Positions 1-10,618 of a stretch of 64,000 nucleotides of DNA are shown here, piece after piece. The first letter of the stretch is position 1; each line of letters opens with the position of its first letter. Origin of the DNA: Elephas maximus indicus (Eukaryota; Chordata; Mammalia; Proboscidea; Elephantidae). The stretch lies in the NCBI RefSeq assembly GCF_024166365.1, contig NC_064830.1, positions 91,008,968-91,072,967 on the forward strand, read 5' to 3'. Below the pieces are notes generated by a model. It searched no databases, was not told the origin of the DNA, and saw only the letters and a program-made list of their open reading frames with translations. Both the position numbers and the translations under genes were made by a program.

Positions 1-281
1 TCCAGTTCTCCAAAGTTTTATGTCCACTTTGTATCTTAGGGCTTGTTTTGGTAGAGCAGCTGTTTGTCAATTGAATTATTTGCATCTGTAAATTTATCAT
101 ATAGGTCAGCGGTTAAAACTCATGATTACAATGCGCTCAAGTTGCATACTAGAGTCACATCACATGGATTGATACAATGAATGATTCAATATGTAAACCA
201 CAAATCATAGTTGACAACATCAGCGGTCTAGGTGACACTGACTTCGGAAGATGGATAACCTCTACCAAATCCACTTGACAG
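1..281 (-). repeat. Unassigned interspersed repeat 'Y', copy 1 (cut by window edge)
   Basis: Read on the minus strand this begins TGTCAAGTGGATTTGGTAGA and is clearly alignable to a second copy at 15745-16035 on the plus strand. Both share landmarks such as GACCGCTGATGTTG and TGTGATGTGACTC, with moderate divergence. I see no terminal inverted repeat, poly(A) tail or coding potential, and I do not recognise the family. The copy runs off the left edge of the window, so its true end is not visible. Confidence 0.6.
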
Positions 282-650
282 CCCAAACGCTCTCAGCTTT
301 CTAGATCAGTAGGCTAGCGAGCCCATGGCAGTTTCCTTGAGCCAATATTCTGGTCCCTTTTACTAGAACTGCAGTCATTGTTTCTCTGCTGCTGAGCTCT
401 GCTGTGGTTGCTGTCGTTTCTCACCATCTCATTCCATCTTCAGTGTTACAGCTCTCTCTCTCTCTCCTAGGTCTAGAAAGCTCTTAGCCCAGGCACCTGG
501 AGTCCAAAGAACATGCTGGACTCCAGCCTCTTCCTGATCGTAACGAGGTCGCCCTAACCTTTGCAGAACTGACCCTATTATAAGCCTACTTTCTGTCGGA
601 TTTCAAGTCATGGGCCTCCCATCGGGGCCTAATTGCTAGGAAGAAACTCT
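282..650 (-). mobile_element. Partial LTR of the 1-kb ERVL-like family ('X'), fragment
   Basis: The minus strand matches the front and middle of the LTRs at 1374-2423 and 5174-6523: the block after TCTTTGGACTCCAGG, the GAGAGCTGTAACACTGAAGATGG block, and the CAGCAGAGCTCAGCAG block also seen in the solo copy at 14430. It stops abruptly against repeat Y at 281. It is a fossil fragment of a retroviral LTR. Confidence 0.6.
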
Positions 651-655
651 AATAA

Positions 656-1373
656 TGTTTTTTTTTTTTCAGTAAAAAAATGTGTATTGCATTTTTTATG
701 CCTGTCACACACTACCTACTGATCAAGGTGAAAATTTGTTTTTAAGCCATTTAGTTGAGAGACAGACTCTCTACTGTGTTTGTTTAAATAGTGTGTTTAG
801 AAGTCTTTCATAATTTTAACATACTGTTTAACTTTTTTTTAATGCTTCTCACACATTATTTACAGGCCAGTGTTGCAAATTTTGGTTTAAGTTACTCTAT
901 TTCCTAAGAAGAATCCCTGTAGTGTCTTTTCAGTCAAATCATAAGTTTAGCATTTTTTTCTTTCAAAACACTACCTACTTTAAAGCATTGAAAAAATGTG
1001 TTTCATTCATCTAGTTGCAAGAAATATATTTTCTATAATATTTATTTGGTGAAATAATGTCTTTAGAACTTTTTTGTGCTTTCAAAACACTACCTACTTG
1101 AAAATTTTTGAAAAACTGTGTTCCACTTACCTACATGTGAGGCCGATTTCTTATACTGATTTCTGGGTGAAATAAAATGTTTAGCACACTTTCATTCTTG
1201 TTGTACCATATGGAAAAAGTTACAATATTGTGTTTAAGTTAGCTAGTTACTAGAGGGACTGGTTTTTTACTTAGATAATGTATATAGCACTTTTACATTC
1301 TTTTAGCATAATACCTACTGGAAAAATTGGAAAACTGTGCTTAACTAACCTAGTTGTGAGGCAGACTTCCTAT
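656..1373. repeat. Diverged tandem repeat, left half-array (unit about 115 bp)
   Basis: About six imperfect units are marked by recurring phrases: CACTACCTACT, a short GAAAAA(C/T)TGTGTTT stretch, CACCTAGTTG, GAGGCAGACT, and AATAATGTGTTTAGCAC. Spacing between the CTACCTACT landmarks is roughly 105-140 bp. The array stops at the 5' LTR of the element starting near 1374. The same units, in the same orientation, resume immediately after the 3' LTR at 6524, so both are halves of one ancestral array. Confidence 0.75.
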
Positions 1374-2423
1374 TGCAGTGTGATGGATCACTTTTATATG
1401 GCTTTTCTAGCCATGAGATTTTAACTCCCACTAAAAGATAGGGTGGAACTATGCAAATAGGGTGCTGTGAGATTGGAAAGCTTCCTAAATAAGGGGCATG
1501 GCACCGTTGTGGGGGTGAGACCATGGAAATAAGGTGTGTAGAACCCTAATGAGGGGATTGGTCAGTTTTGCCATTCTGCTAAGCTTAAAATAAACCATCC
1601 CAGAGACAGAAAGGGAGCAAAAAGACAGCAAAAAGAAGAGCCAAAGTGGATCTCATCCTTTGGAGCCGAGGTCCCTGGGCTGAGAACTTCCTAGACCCAG
1701 GAGACAGAAAGCATAACACTGGAGACAGCAAGAGGCAGTGAGAAGCAGCGGCAGAGAAATAGCAGCACCAGAGGCTGTGGAACAAGGCAACAGGCAGGAG
1801 AAGGTGTGGTGGGCCTCCCAGCCCACAGAGCAAGACAGCTGAGTGCCTTCAAGCAGGAGGCTTGCTGGCAGAGTGGGGTGCCTCCAGAACTAGGCTTGCC
1901 AACCCACAGAGAGAGCTGAATGCCTTCATTCCAAGAATTACTGGTACTGCGGGGTGCTTCTGGGCACTTATCGGTACAGCTAAAGAGGTTTGTAAGACTT
2001 GCAGAACAAGGTGAGGCCAGGCCAGCACAAGAGCCCTGAGGGGCCCGAGGCACTGTGGCCAAGAGGCTGAAGGACAGAGAAAGGTCTGTGTGTGGGCATG
2101 GCTGAGATGTCCTGACCAAAGGACTATATCCTGAGTTGGGTCTTATCCTGAACTGTAACCTGCTATTTCCCTAATGAACCCCATAATCCTGAGTATTGTC
2201 TGTGAGTTCTGTATGGCCATTGCAGTGAATTATTGAACCCAGCAGAGAGGTAGAGAGTGCCATGGGAGGGATGGCTGTGTCAGAATTGGTAAAAAGGTGG
2301 GAGAGAGGAGGCATGTCTGACCTCCATTTCATAGAAATCGGCCTTGGGCTGATGCTGATGGTGATTCTCTCTTCCTCTTGTGAAGATAAAAGAGATCAGA
2401 TGCCTCTACACCTCCATTTTACG
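1374..2423 (+). repeat. 5' LTR of the ERVL-like element (family X)
   Basis: It starts near TGCAGTGTGATGGATCAC and ends CCATTTTACGG just before the tRNA-Leu-like primer site. The same order of blocks is seen in the 3' LTR, in a solo copy at 14430-15429, and in a minus-strand copy at 60787-61652. A central block resembles MaLR internal sequence of the provirus at 33581-36180. Confidence 0.7.
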
Positions 2424-3349
2424 GTTGGCATCAGAAGTGGGATTCATGCAATGGCTCCAGACTCATGGAAGCATGGACTCTGTAAGAGAAAGAACGAAGG
2501 GGTGTGGGAAGCAAAACTTATGATTCTTGGGTGTTACTTTGTTGTTATCTCTAATGGTTGAAGGAAAAGCAAGAAATGTTATGCTGCAGCTGAGGGGAGA
2601 AAAGCCACATCTGGAATGGTTTGGGGCAAAAGCCAGGCCAGTTAAACATGATGATTGATAGGGGAGCATGGTCTTCTGGGTCTACCCAGCCAGAGGCCCG
2701 AGGCCATATGCATATGAATGGGAAGATTGTCAAGGTATGGAGAGGATGAAACTGGAATGTTAATGTAAGGTTTATGTGTTTATTTGAATGTACTGTGAAG
2801 AATGTTTCTCCTACCTAGAGTTGTCAAACAGACCTAAATACATGGCAGAAATTAACATTGGGTGTTATAGATAACAGAGAGCGTGTAACTCCACCGTCAG
2901 CCAATATTTGATTGTTTATGCTAAAAGGGGAGCTAGGATTTTCCTGAAAGAAATACAGGCTGTTGGTTTGAATGCAGTAGCCCTGTGTATAGAGCATTGG
3001 GGGCTTAGGTAGAAAACCTGAGCTTCATTCAAATTTGCATTTGAAAAGACCTACTCAGAACTGCTGTGAGAGCAGAAAATTTGCATTTAACTGTTTTACT
3101 TCTGAATTTTGAGCAAGCAGTTTACTGTTGGGTGCACCCAGACAAGAAAAGTCAGTGCCCATCAGAAGAACCCCCTTCCAGGACTGGAAGTTCAAGGAAG
3201 CCTGTGAGTAGACAGCCTGGTATTTTTGCCAGTAGTGACAACTTGGGTTCACTTGATAAATGGAAGTGGGAATGAAGCAATGAAGAGACAGGCTGAGTTT
3301 GGATATGTTCCATTGGTGCTCATTGACCAAGCCCACAGAGGCTAGGGAT

Positions 3350-3365
3350 GAGAGAGAGAGAGAGA
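3350..3365. repeat. (GA)n microsatellite
   Basis: A short pure GA run lies within the internal region of the LTR element. Confidence 0.9.
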
Positions 3366-3576
3366 ATAAGGGCTGCCTTCTCTGAAGTGCAGGAAGGTAT
3401 GTAGACTCCTATCCTTCAGCATGAGCTGACCAGAACCTGACCAAATGAAGAGAAAGATGTTTGACACTGTGATCTGGCATAGGGTGTTACAATTTGATGT
3501 CTTACTCTGGTCTAGACTTTACTTATGGATGCAGATGCTCAAAGTCCCAACCAGAAAAGAACATTCTTCAGGTTGT

Positions 3577-4498
3577 GTATGCAAACCTTAACACTGAGGT
3601 GTTGGCATAACTGAAATGGGTAACTTCTGGCCTAAATTAAAACTCCATTTTGAATCAAACTGCATTTTTGCCTAGAGTGTCTGTTCCTGCTCCTCTGACA
3701 AGACAATTTCGCTTCCTGTAAAAGTTTAGCCACTTGTAACACAAAGAGAGTGAGGATCAGGGCTTTAGTTTATGTGAAGGGTAGTTTGTTAAAACAATGT
3801 TTGTTAAGAATGTTTACACAGCTTACCTCAGAGAAGATACTTTGGTCAACAGGGGCTTAGAAAACAGGGTTGATAATTTTAAATGAAGATGGAGATAGGG
3901 CCTACAACTGTCTCTTAAGTATATAATGAAGATGAGGTAAACATCAATTAACCAAGTTGTAATCAGATTTCGTTTTCTCTCACTGAGATCTTCTGTTCCA
4001 TTTCCACTGAGGATTTGTAGATTTATAACTAAGGGGGAGACATAAGACTTCTACCTTAAGATAGGAGAGGCAGACTACAGCTGTTGACAGAGAATTGACT
4101 CAATTTATTCTTTCTAGAATGCTTTGTCAAACAAATTTCAGAATGTAGCAAATAGACTTAATGAGGTTAAGAAGAATGCTTTGGTCAAACATCTTCCAGG
4201 AGATGAGAGATTAATGCTAGGTTAGAGATTAATGTTAAGTAAGTTTGTAGCTTGACAACCCCTTGTAATTTTTTTTACTTTTCCTTCCCTTAAACTCCCC
4301 TTGGTGCCTGTGAACCCATGTCTTTTGTTTGTTCCACTTGATAAAAACATCACTGCTACCCCTGCAACTTGGAACAGACTGCAGCATTCCTGCCTGGCTG
4401 CTTACTTGAGTGTATCCCATTTCTCAAAACGATTTTATCCTTCAATAAAACTCTGTTTTTATTTCTAGCAAAGTGTAAGTCTGGCGCTTCACTGTGAC
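3577..4498 (+). mobile_element. Nested solo LTR, class I ERV type (fossil)
   Basis: An LTR-like unit of about 0.9 kb starts near TGTGTATGCAAACC. It carries AACTCCATTTTGAATC early and has a late promoter/R-like stretch ending with a poly(A) signal AATAAAACTCTG at about 4444, then ends near CACTGTGACA. The architecture is typical of gammaretrovirus-like LTRs. Boundaries are approximate and no target duplication is evident. It interrupts the internal region of the older ERVL-like element. Confidence 0.5.
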
Positions 4499-5173
4499 AA
4501 GGCTAAGGAACACGCTTGTTTCATCAGAATACTGGTTTGATAGGGATGTGCAATTTAAACATTAGTTACCTAAAATGGGGGAGATAAAGGCATGAAGTAG
4601 ACGACTTACATACTTTCATGTGTATGCTTACTCTCAAAATAAGAGGGACAAGGGAGGATCCCGCTGAATAGATTACTCTTTTCCTAATGGGTCTGGGAAA
4701 GAAAGGGATGGGGAAGATGCTGATAGGATTATATGATTCTTTTGTGAGTGTTGGTTGTTAACAAGGTAACTGTGATTGTCAAACCTGTAATTGTAGAAGC
4801 AGTAACTGTAAAAGAGTGGACTAAGGGGGAGGCACTGAGGGATAGAGTACAGTAGCTGAACCTAAAGTCCCTTAAAGGTATTGCCATGCTGAAAGCTCAT
4901 GAGGCTCAGAGCAAGGGAATAATCTTCTTTCAGCTGAATTTTATCAGAGGCCAGACAGGGTGAAGCCAAGATGACTTTTGGAGAATCTGACCAGATCAGA
5001 AGGACACCTGAAGCAGACCTGAATGGTTGGTACCTGAGTAACCTCACCCTGAGGGTTCTTTGCCAACTGAAGGACTAATTGTTAATGACTACTTTGGACT
5101 GGTAGTATGATTGGGATGGGGAAGTTATCCTCCAAGCATGAAAGACCATGGCTAGAAAAACCAGGGGGTGAGC

Positions 5174-6523
5174 AGCAGTGCGATGGATCACTTTTATAAG
5201 GCCTTTCTAGCCATGGTCCTGTAACTCCCACTAAAAGATTGGTTGGGACTGGGCAAATGAGGTGCTTGTGGCCCACCAAGGGGATTGGACAGCTTGCTAA
5301 TAATACAAATAAGGTGCATGGCACTCTTGTGGTGGTGGAACCATGCAAATAAGGTGTACAGAACCGTAATGAGTGGATTGGTCAGTTTTGCCATCCTGCT
5401 AGTCTTAAAATGAGCCATACCAGAGGAGGAAAGGGGGAACCTCACTACCAGCAAAAAGAAGAGCCAGGAGTAGAGTGCATCCTTTGAACCCAGGGTCCCT
5501 GCACCGAGAACATCCTCCATCCAGAAGACAGAGAGCTGTAACACCAGAGATGGCAAGAGAGGATGAGAAGCAGCAGCAGAGCAGCAGCAGCAGAGGCAGC
5601 AGAACCAGGAGATTGGCAGGAGATGGTGTGGTGGACTGTGGAGCAAGAAAGCTGAGTGCCTTCAGGCAGAAGGCTTGCTGGCAGGGTGAAGTGTCTCTGG
5701 GCACTTGTGAGAGCTAGGCTTGCTGACTCATGCAGCAAGAGAGGTGAGGAGAATGAGGTGCCTCTGGGCCTTTATTGGTGGAGCTAAAGAGCTTTGTATG
5801 CTCCTTAGAAGCAAGGATGGCGACACTGCGTGTTACATACTTTGGACATGTTTTCAGGAGGGATCAGTCCTTGGAGAAGGACAGCATGCTTGGTAAAGTA
5901 TAGGGTCAGTGGAAAAGAGGACCCTCAACGAGATGGATTGACACAGTGGCTGCAACAGTGGGGTCAAGCATAACAACTATTGTAAGAATGGTGCAGGACC
6001 AGGCAATGTTTTGTTCTGTGGTACATATGGTCACTATGAGTCGGAACTCACTCAACACCATCTAACAATGACAAAGAGCCTTGTAACATTTGCCCAAACA
6101 AGGCAGAGGCCAGGCAGCTCAAGAAGTCTGAGGGATCTGAAGGACTGTGGGCTGAGAGGCTGAGCACTAGGGAGAGGTCTGACTGTGGTCACAGCCAAGA
6201 AGCTGTCCTGATTGAAGAACTGTATCCTGGGTAAGTCCTGATCCTGAGTTGTAACCTGTGACTTCCCTAGTAAGCTATATAATTGTCACTATTGTCTATG
6301 AATTTCTGTGTGGCCATTGCAACAAATTATCGAACCCAGCAGAGAAGTAGAGAGTGCCATGGGAGTGATGACTGGTGTCAGAAATGGTTAAAAAAGGTTT
6401 GAGGGCTGGAGATATGTTTGAACTCCACCTCATAGGAATCAACCTTGGGCTGTCGATCTTGGGTTCTCTTTCTTCCTCTTGAAGTTACAGGAGGTCAGAT
6501 GCTCCTGCCATGCCATTTTTACA
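5174..6523 (+). repeat. 3' LTR of the ERVL-like element (family X), with RTE insert
   Basis: It begins GCAGTGCGATGGATCAC and ends CCATTTTTACA. It is block-for-block similar to 1374-2423 and about 270 bp longer because an RTE LINE tail was inserted at 5799-6071. Tandem repeat units resume immediately after it. Confidence 0.7.
5799..6071 (+). mobile_element. RTE/BovB-type LINE, 3' end, inserted in an LTR
   Basis: This is the coding-strand 3' tail of the RTE element: the C-terminal peptide region around RLRVTYFGHVFRRDQSLEKD, then ATTGACACAGTGGCTGCAAC, then the short tail. It is 5'-truncated. The 13-bp flanks AAAGAGCTTTGTA (5786-5798) and AAAGAGCCTTGTA (6073-6085) form a target-site duplication with one mismatch, which fixes both ends. 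Confidence 0.85.
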
Positions 6524-7185
6524 TTGATATACTGTTTTGTTTGTTTGTTACGTCAAATAATATGTTCATCTCACATTATTTAATGACAAAATCTAAAAAT
6601 TATGTTTAAGTCACCAAGCTGTGAGGGACTATAGTGTCCCTTTGGTAAATAATGTGTTTAGCACTTTTTGTGCTTTTAAATCGCTATCTCCTGGAAAAAT
6701 TGAAAAATTGTGTTTATCTCACCTACTTTCAAAGGAGGCACTTTATAGAGTTTTTTTTTTCCTATCAAATGTGTTCAGCATTTTTTAATACATTTAACAA
6801 GCAATCTACTACTAGCAAAAGTTGAAAAACTCTATTTAAGACACTTAGTTACTTCGGAGACTCCCTATAGTATTTTTTTCCCCCTTCAACTAATATGTTT
6901 AGCATCCTTCAATGCCTGTCACACACTAGTTACTGGCAAAACTTGGTAAATTGTTTTTAAATCACCTAGTTGCAAAAGAGATTCCCTATAGTGTTTTTTT
7001 TTTTTTTTTTAAATCAGGTCAAATAATTTGTTTAGCAATTTCCGTGCTTGACACTGGCAAAATTTGAAAGAGTTTATTGCTCACTTAATTAAAAGGTAGA
7101 CTCACTATAGTGTTTTTTCAGAGAAATAATATTTTTAACTTTTTTTGTGCATTTCTCACACAATCTATTGAAAAGTGACGACCAA
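6524..7185. repeat. Diverged tandem repeat, right half-array (unit about 115 bp)
   Basis: Five to six further units of the array at 656-1373, with the same phrases (AATATGTTTAGCA, CACCTAGTTGC, ACTCCCTATAGTGTTTTTT, TGGCAAAATTTGAAA). The first unit starts in the middle (GATATACTGTTTTG corresponds to CCTATAGTGTTTT), matching where the left half stops (CTTCCTAT), as expected if an element was inserted within a unit. Confidence 0.75.
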
Positions 7186-8652
7186 GTTTCCATTAAAGAA
7201 TTATCACAGACAGATAATCTTCCTGGTTATAATTCTATATAGGTAAAATTTTTTCCAACATTCATTATTATAATCATGAGGACAAGTTAACTAATTATGG
7301 GTTGCAATTTCAGCTAGCTTGTTATTGCAATCTTCATACCAACCACCTAAATCTCTAGGAAGGTGTTGCTATAATTCTGTAAAACATATCATTATTATAA
7401 GGAAAATGAGGATATCTTTGAGATATCTGGGTGTCACAGAAGTAATCGTGTAACCTGATCTGAGTGATGGTAGAGCACGGTATTGAAGGTGTCTGGGTTA
7501 CAGACAGAGGGGTCCATAACTTATTTCTAATTGCACAGGGCAAAACCTTGCTGGAGTTTGGAGTGGGAGGTGGAAATCAGTGATAATTGAACACAGGGGT
7601 TGCCAAAGAGTCAGAGTTGCTTTAACAGAACAAGGTTTTGATGCCAAATCCAACACTGTGTCAAATAACCAGCACTCGCTACAGATTCTGATAATCGGAC
7701 AAAGGCAGTTTCATTCCAAGTATCTATTCCTCTAACAAATAAAAGAGCAACTAAATAAATGATCAACATCATTTTAATTCAAAGTTAGTTAATACAGATT
7801 AGCAAAGTAATAAAGAATATAACAAATAAAAGTATTTAAATTGTGCTTTTGAGTCACTCATCCAAGGGAGGAGGTAGTTAGTGGTTGTTTTGGGAAAGCA
7901 TCTGAATTTCAACTTCAGTCCTCCTGCCAGTTCGATTGCCCAATCAGGAACCTTGGTCTTCTTTAATTGGGAAAGATATACCCAGGATTTTACAACCTGT
8001 AATTTTGCAGCAAATTCATTTGTTAGTAAAACAATGGGGACCTTTCCATTTTGTTTCTAAAGTGTCCTTTATCTGGTGCTGCTTCCAATATACACAGTCA
8101 CCAGGTTCTGGGGCACAAAAACCTACATAATTAGGAGAAGTTTGAACATAAGCATGTTTAATCACTTCATCTTTGGCTTAACATCCTGTGTTAAGCTTTG
8201 ACAATACTTTAACAAACTATTAAAGACCAAATTTTAATCAGGAATTATAGCATTATATAAGGAAGAGGCATGATACGTCCAGTGACTATTTCAAATGGGG
8301 TTAACTTGTAAGATCAAAAGGAGTAGATTGCAGATTTATCAAAACAATTAGAAGCACTTGAGGCTGTGTTAGTTTTAAAGAAGCAGCAAAGTTAGCTAAC
8401 TGAACTTCTATTATTCTGTGTTCTTTCAACTAATCCCAAAGCTTGCAGATGATATAGACAATGTAATTGATGCAAGACAGGAAAAATGTTACAAACTGCA
8501 GCTAAAATTTTACTGGTAAAGTGAAAACCTCTACCACTACACAGGTATGAGGAGTACCCCACATAGGAAGAATATTTTCTAACAACTTTTTAGCAACAAA
8601 GTTGCAGTAGCATTCCAACAGGGAAATATTTCTACCCAATGAGAATATCTGC

Positions 8653-9216
8653 TGTCTCGGTTATCTAGTGCTGCTCTAACAGAAATAACACAAGTGGGTA
8701 ACTTTAACAAAGAGAAATGTATTCTCTCACAGTCTAGTAGGCTAGAGGTCCAAATTCAGGGTGTCAGCTCCAGGGGAAGGCTTTCTCTCTCTATTGGCTC
8801 TGGAGGAAGTTGCTTGTCATCAATCTTCCCCTAGACTAGGAGCTTCTCTGCACAGGAACTCCAGGTCCAAAGGACATGCTCTACTCCTGGCGCTGTTTTC
8901 TTGGTGGTTGAGGTCCCCCACTCCCTCCTCTTTTTCCTTTCATCTCTTGTAAGGTAAAAGGTAATGCAGGCCACACCCTAGGGAAACTCCTTTTACATTG
9001 AATCAGGGATGTGACCTGAGTAAGGATGTGATAGCCCACCCTAATCCCCTTTAACATAATCTAATCTTGCTTCATTAACCACAGGCAGAGATTAGGATTT
9101 ACAACACATAGAAAAATTATATCAGTCACAAAATGGAAGACAACCACACAACACTGGGAATCGTGGCCTAACCAAGTTGACACATATTTTAGGGGGATAT
9201 AATTCAATCCACAACA
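8653..9216 (-). mobile_element. MaLR-type solo LTR (fossil) inside the ERV
   Basis: On the minus strand it starts TGTTGTGGATTGAATTATAT and ends AGATAACCGAGACA, the ends shared by all MaLR-type LTRs in this window. Flanking pentamers TCTGC and CCTAC differ by two transitions and may be a decayed 5-bp duplication. It splits the integrase region of the class I ERV. Confidence 0.75.
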
Positions 9217-9573
9217 CCTACATATCATGACTAAAACATACTTATAATTTTGAACTGGGGCAAGTTGTATAAAATCCATTTGCCATTCAGTCATGGGGCC
9301 TGTAGAGAGGGGATATCGACCCTGAGGAGTCAAATAAGTTTCACCTGGGTTAAATTTTTGGCAAATACTGCCGTTTTTCACTACTTCATTCACAGATTTC
9401 CAGGAATGACCCCAATAATATTTTTTAATTCTTTTTAGGGTCTTATCTCTTCCTAAATGATCTTTTTGGTAGAAACCATAAACTACAGGAAGATGTAAGT
9501 CTTTTGGCAGGACCAGAGTTTTATCAGGTTCAATCCAAAGATCTGTGTCAGAATTTACAGTACATCCCTACAA

Positions 9574-10277
9574 TGTTATGGATTGAATTGTGACCCTAAA
9601 AAAGGTGGGTGTGTCAATTTGGCTATGCCATGATTCCCAGTATTGTGTGGTTGTCCTCCATTTCATAATCTGATATAATTTTTGGAAACCCTGGTGGTGT
9701 AGTGGTTAAGTGCTATGGCTGCTAACCAAAGGGTCAGCCGTTCAAATCCACCAGGCACTCCTTGGAAACTCTACGGGGCAGTTCTACTCTGTCCTATAGG
9801 GTCACTATGAGTTGGAATCGACTCAATGGCACTGGGCTTGGTTTTGGTTTTATGTGTTGTAAATCCTAACCTCTGTGATGTTAATGAGGCAGGATTAGAG
9901 GCACTTATTTTTTATGTTAATGAGGCAGCACACAATCTACAGGATTAGGTTGTATCGTGAGTCAATCTCTTTTGAGATATAAGAGAGAAGCGAGCAGAGA
10001 GGAAAGGGACATCCACCCACCAAGAAAGAAGAGCCAGGAGTGGATCACATACTTTGGACCCAAGGTCCTGGTCTGAGAAACTCCTAGACCCAGGGAAAGA
10101 TTGCTGACATGGACCTTCCCCCAAGAGCTGATAGAGAGAGGAGGCCTTCCCCTGAATCTGGCACCCTGAATTCAGACTTCTAGCCTCCAAAACCATGAGA
10201 GAATAATTTTCTGTTTGTTAAACCCATTCACTTGTGATTTTTTTTTTTTTTTATAGCAGCCCTAGATAACTAAGACA
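9574..10277 (+). mobile_element. MaLR-type solo LTR (fossil) with AfroSINE inside
   Basis: It starts TGTTATGGATTGAATTGTGA and ends AGATAACTAAGACA. An AfroSINE at 9683-9850 interrupts the CATTTC..TATGTGTTGTAAATCC part. It lies opposite in orientation to the host ERV. Confidence 0.75.
9683..9850 (+). mobile_element. AfroSINE
   Basis: A full tRNA-derived SINE from GGAAACCCTGGTGGTGTAG through box-B-like GTTCAAATCC to GACTCAATGG and a GGTTTTGGTTTT tail. It is nested in a MaLR-type LTR. Confidence 0.9.
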
Positions 10278-10487
10278 CTTCCTTTTCCCGTATTTGTTGT
10301 TCTGAAGGAGGTGTAGCTTTTTTGGTGTAATGGTAAATTGTGTTGCATACTGTCTGTTATTTCCTCTGGACCCTCTATTAATGGTGGAGATAAACCTGAT
10401 TTCCATCCCCAACATATTTTATGTTTTTCTCTATTTCCAAAATGGGTGTATCCAGGATAGTAATTGTCTAATCCTGCTCTTTCATAG

Positions 10488-10618
10488 GAAAACCTGGTGG
10501 AGTAGTGGTTAAGAGCTATGGCTGCTATCTAAAAGGTCGGCAGTTCAAATCCACCAGGTGGTCCTTGGAAGCCTATGGGGCAGTTCTACTCTGTCCTTTA
10601 GTGTCACTGGGAGTTACT
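10488..10618 (+). mobile_element. AfroSINE, slightly 3'-shortened
   Basis: GGAAAACCTGGTGGAGTAG, GTTCAAATCC and TTCTACTCTGTCC are all recognisable. It sits within the class I ERV. Confidence 0.85.

Larger units (their letters stand above)
1374..6523 (+). mobile_element. ERVL/MaLR-like LTR retrotransposon, fossil, with both LTRs
   Basis: Two similar LTRs of about 1 kb in the same orientation flank about 2.75 kb of internal DNA. Directly after the 5' LTR is TTGGCATCAGAAGTGGG, which fits the tRNA-Leu-type primer site typical of ERVL and MaLR elements. A purine-rich stretch (CCAGGGGG) precedes the 3' LTR. No gag, pol or env reading frame is recognisable, so the element looks non-autonomous, like MaLR. 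Nested inside are a second, unrelated LTR (about 3577-4498) and an RTE LINE tail (5799-6071). It inserted into a tandem repeat whose halves lie on either side. It is broken and old; the LTRs differ by many substitutions and small indels. Confidence 0.7.

Noticed and set aside
656-1373. Possible CRISPR-like array
   Set aside because: Units are long, imperfect and without unique spacers; this is a mammalian tandem repeat.
5475-5717. 80-residue plus-strand frame rich in Gln and Ser
   Set aside because: It is (CAG)n-rich LTR sequence, also present in other LTR copies.
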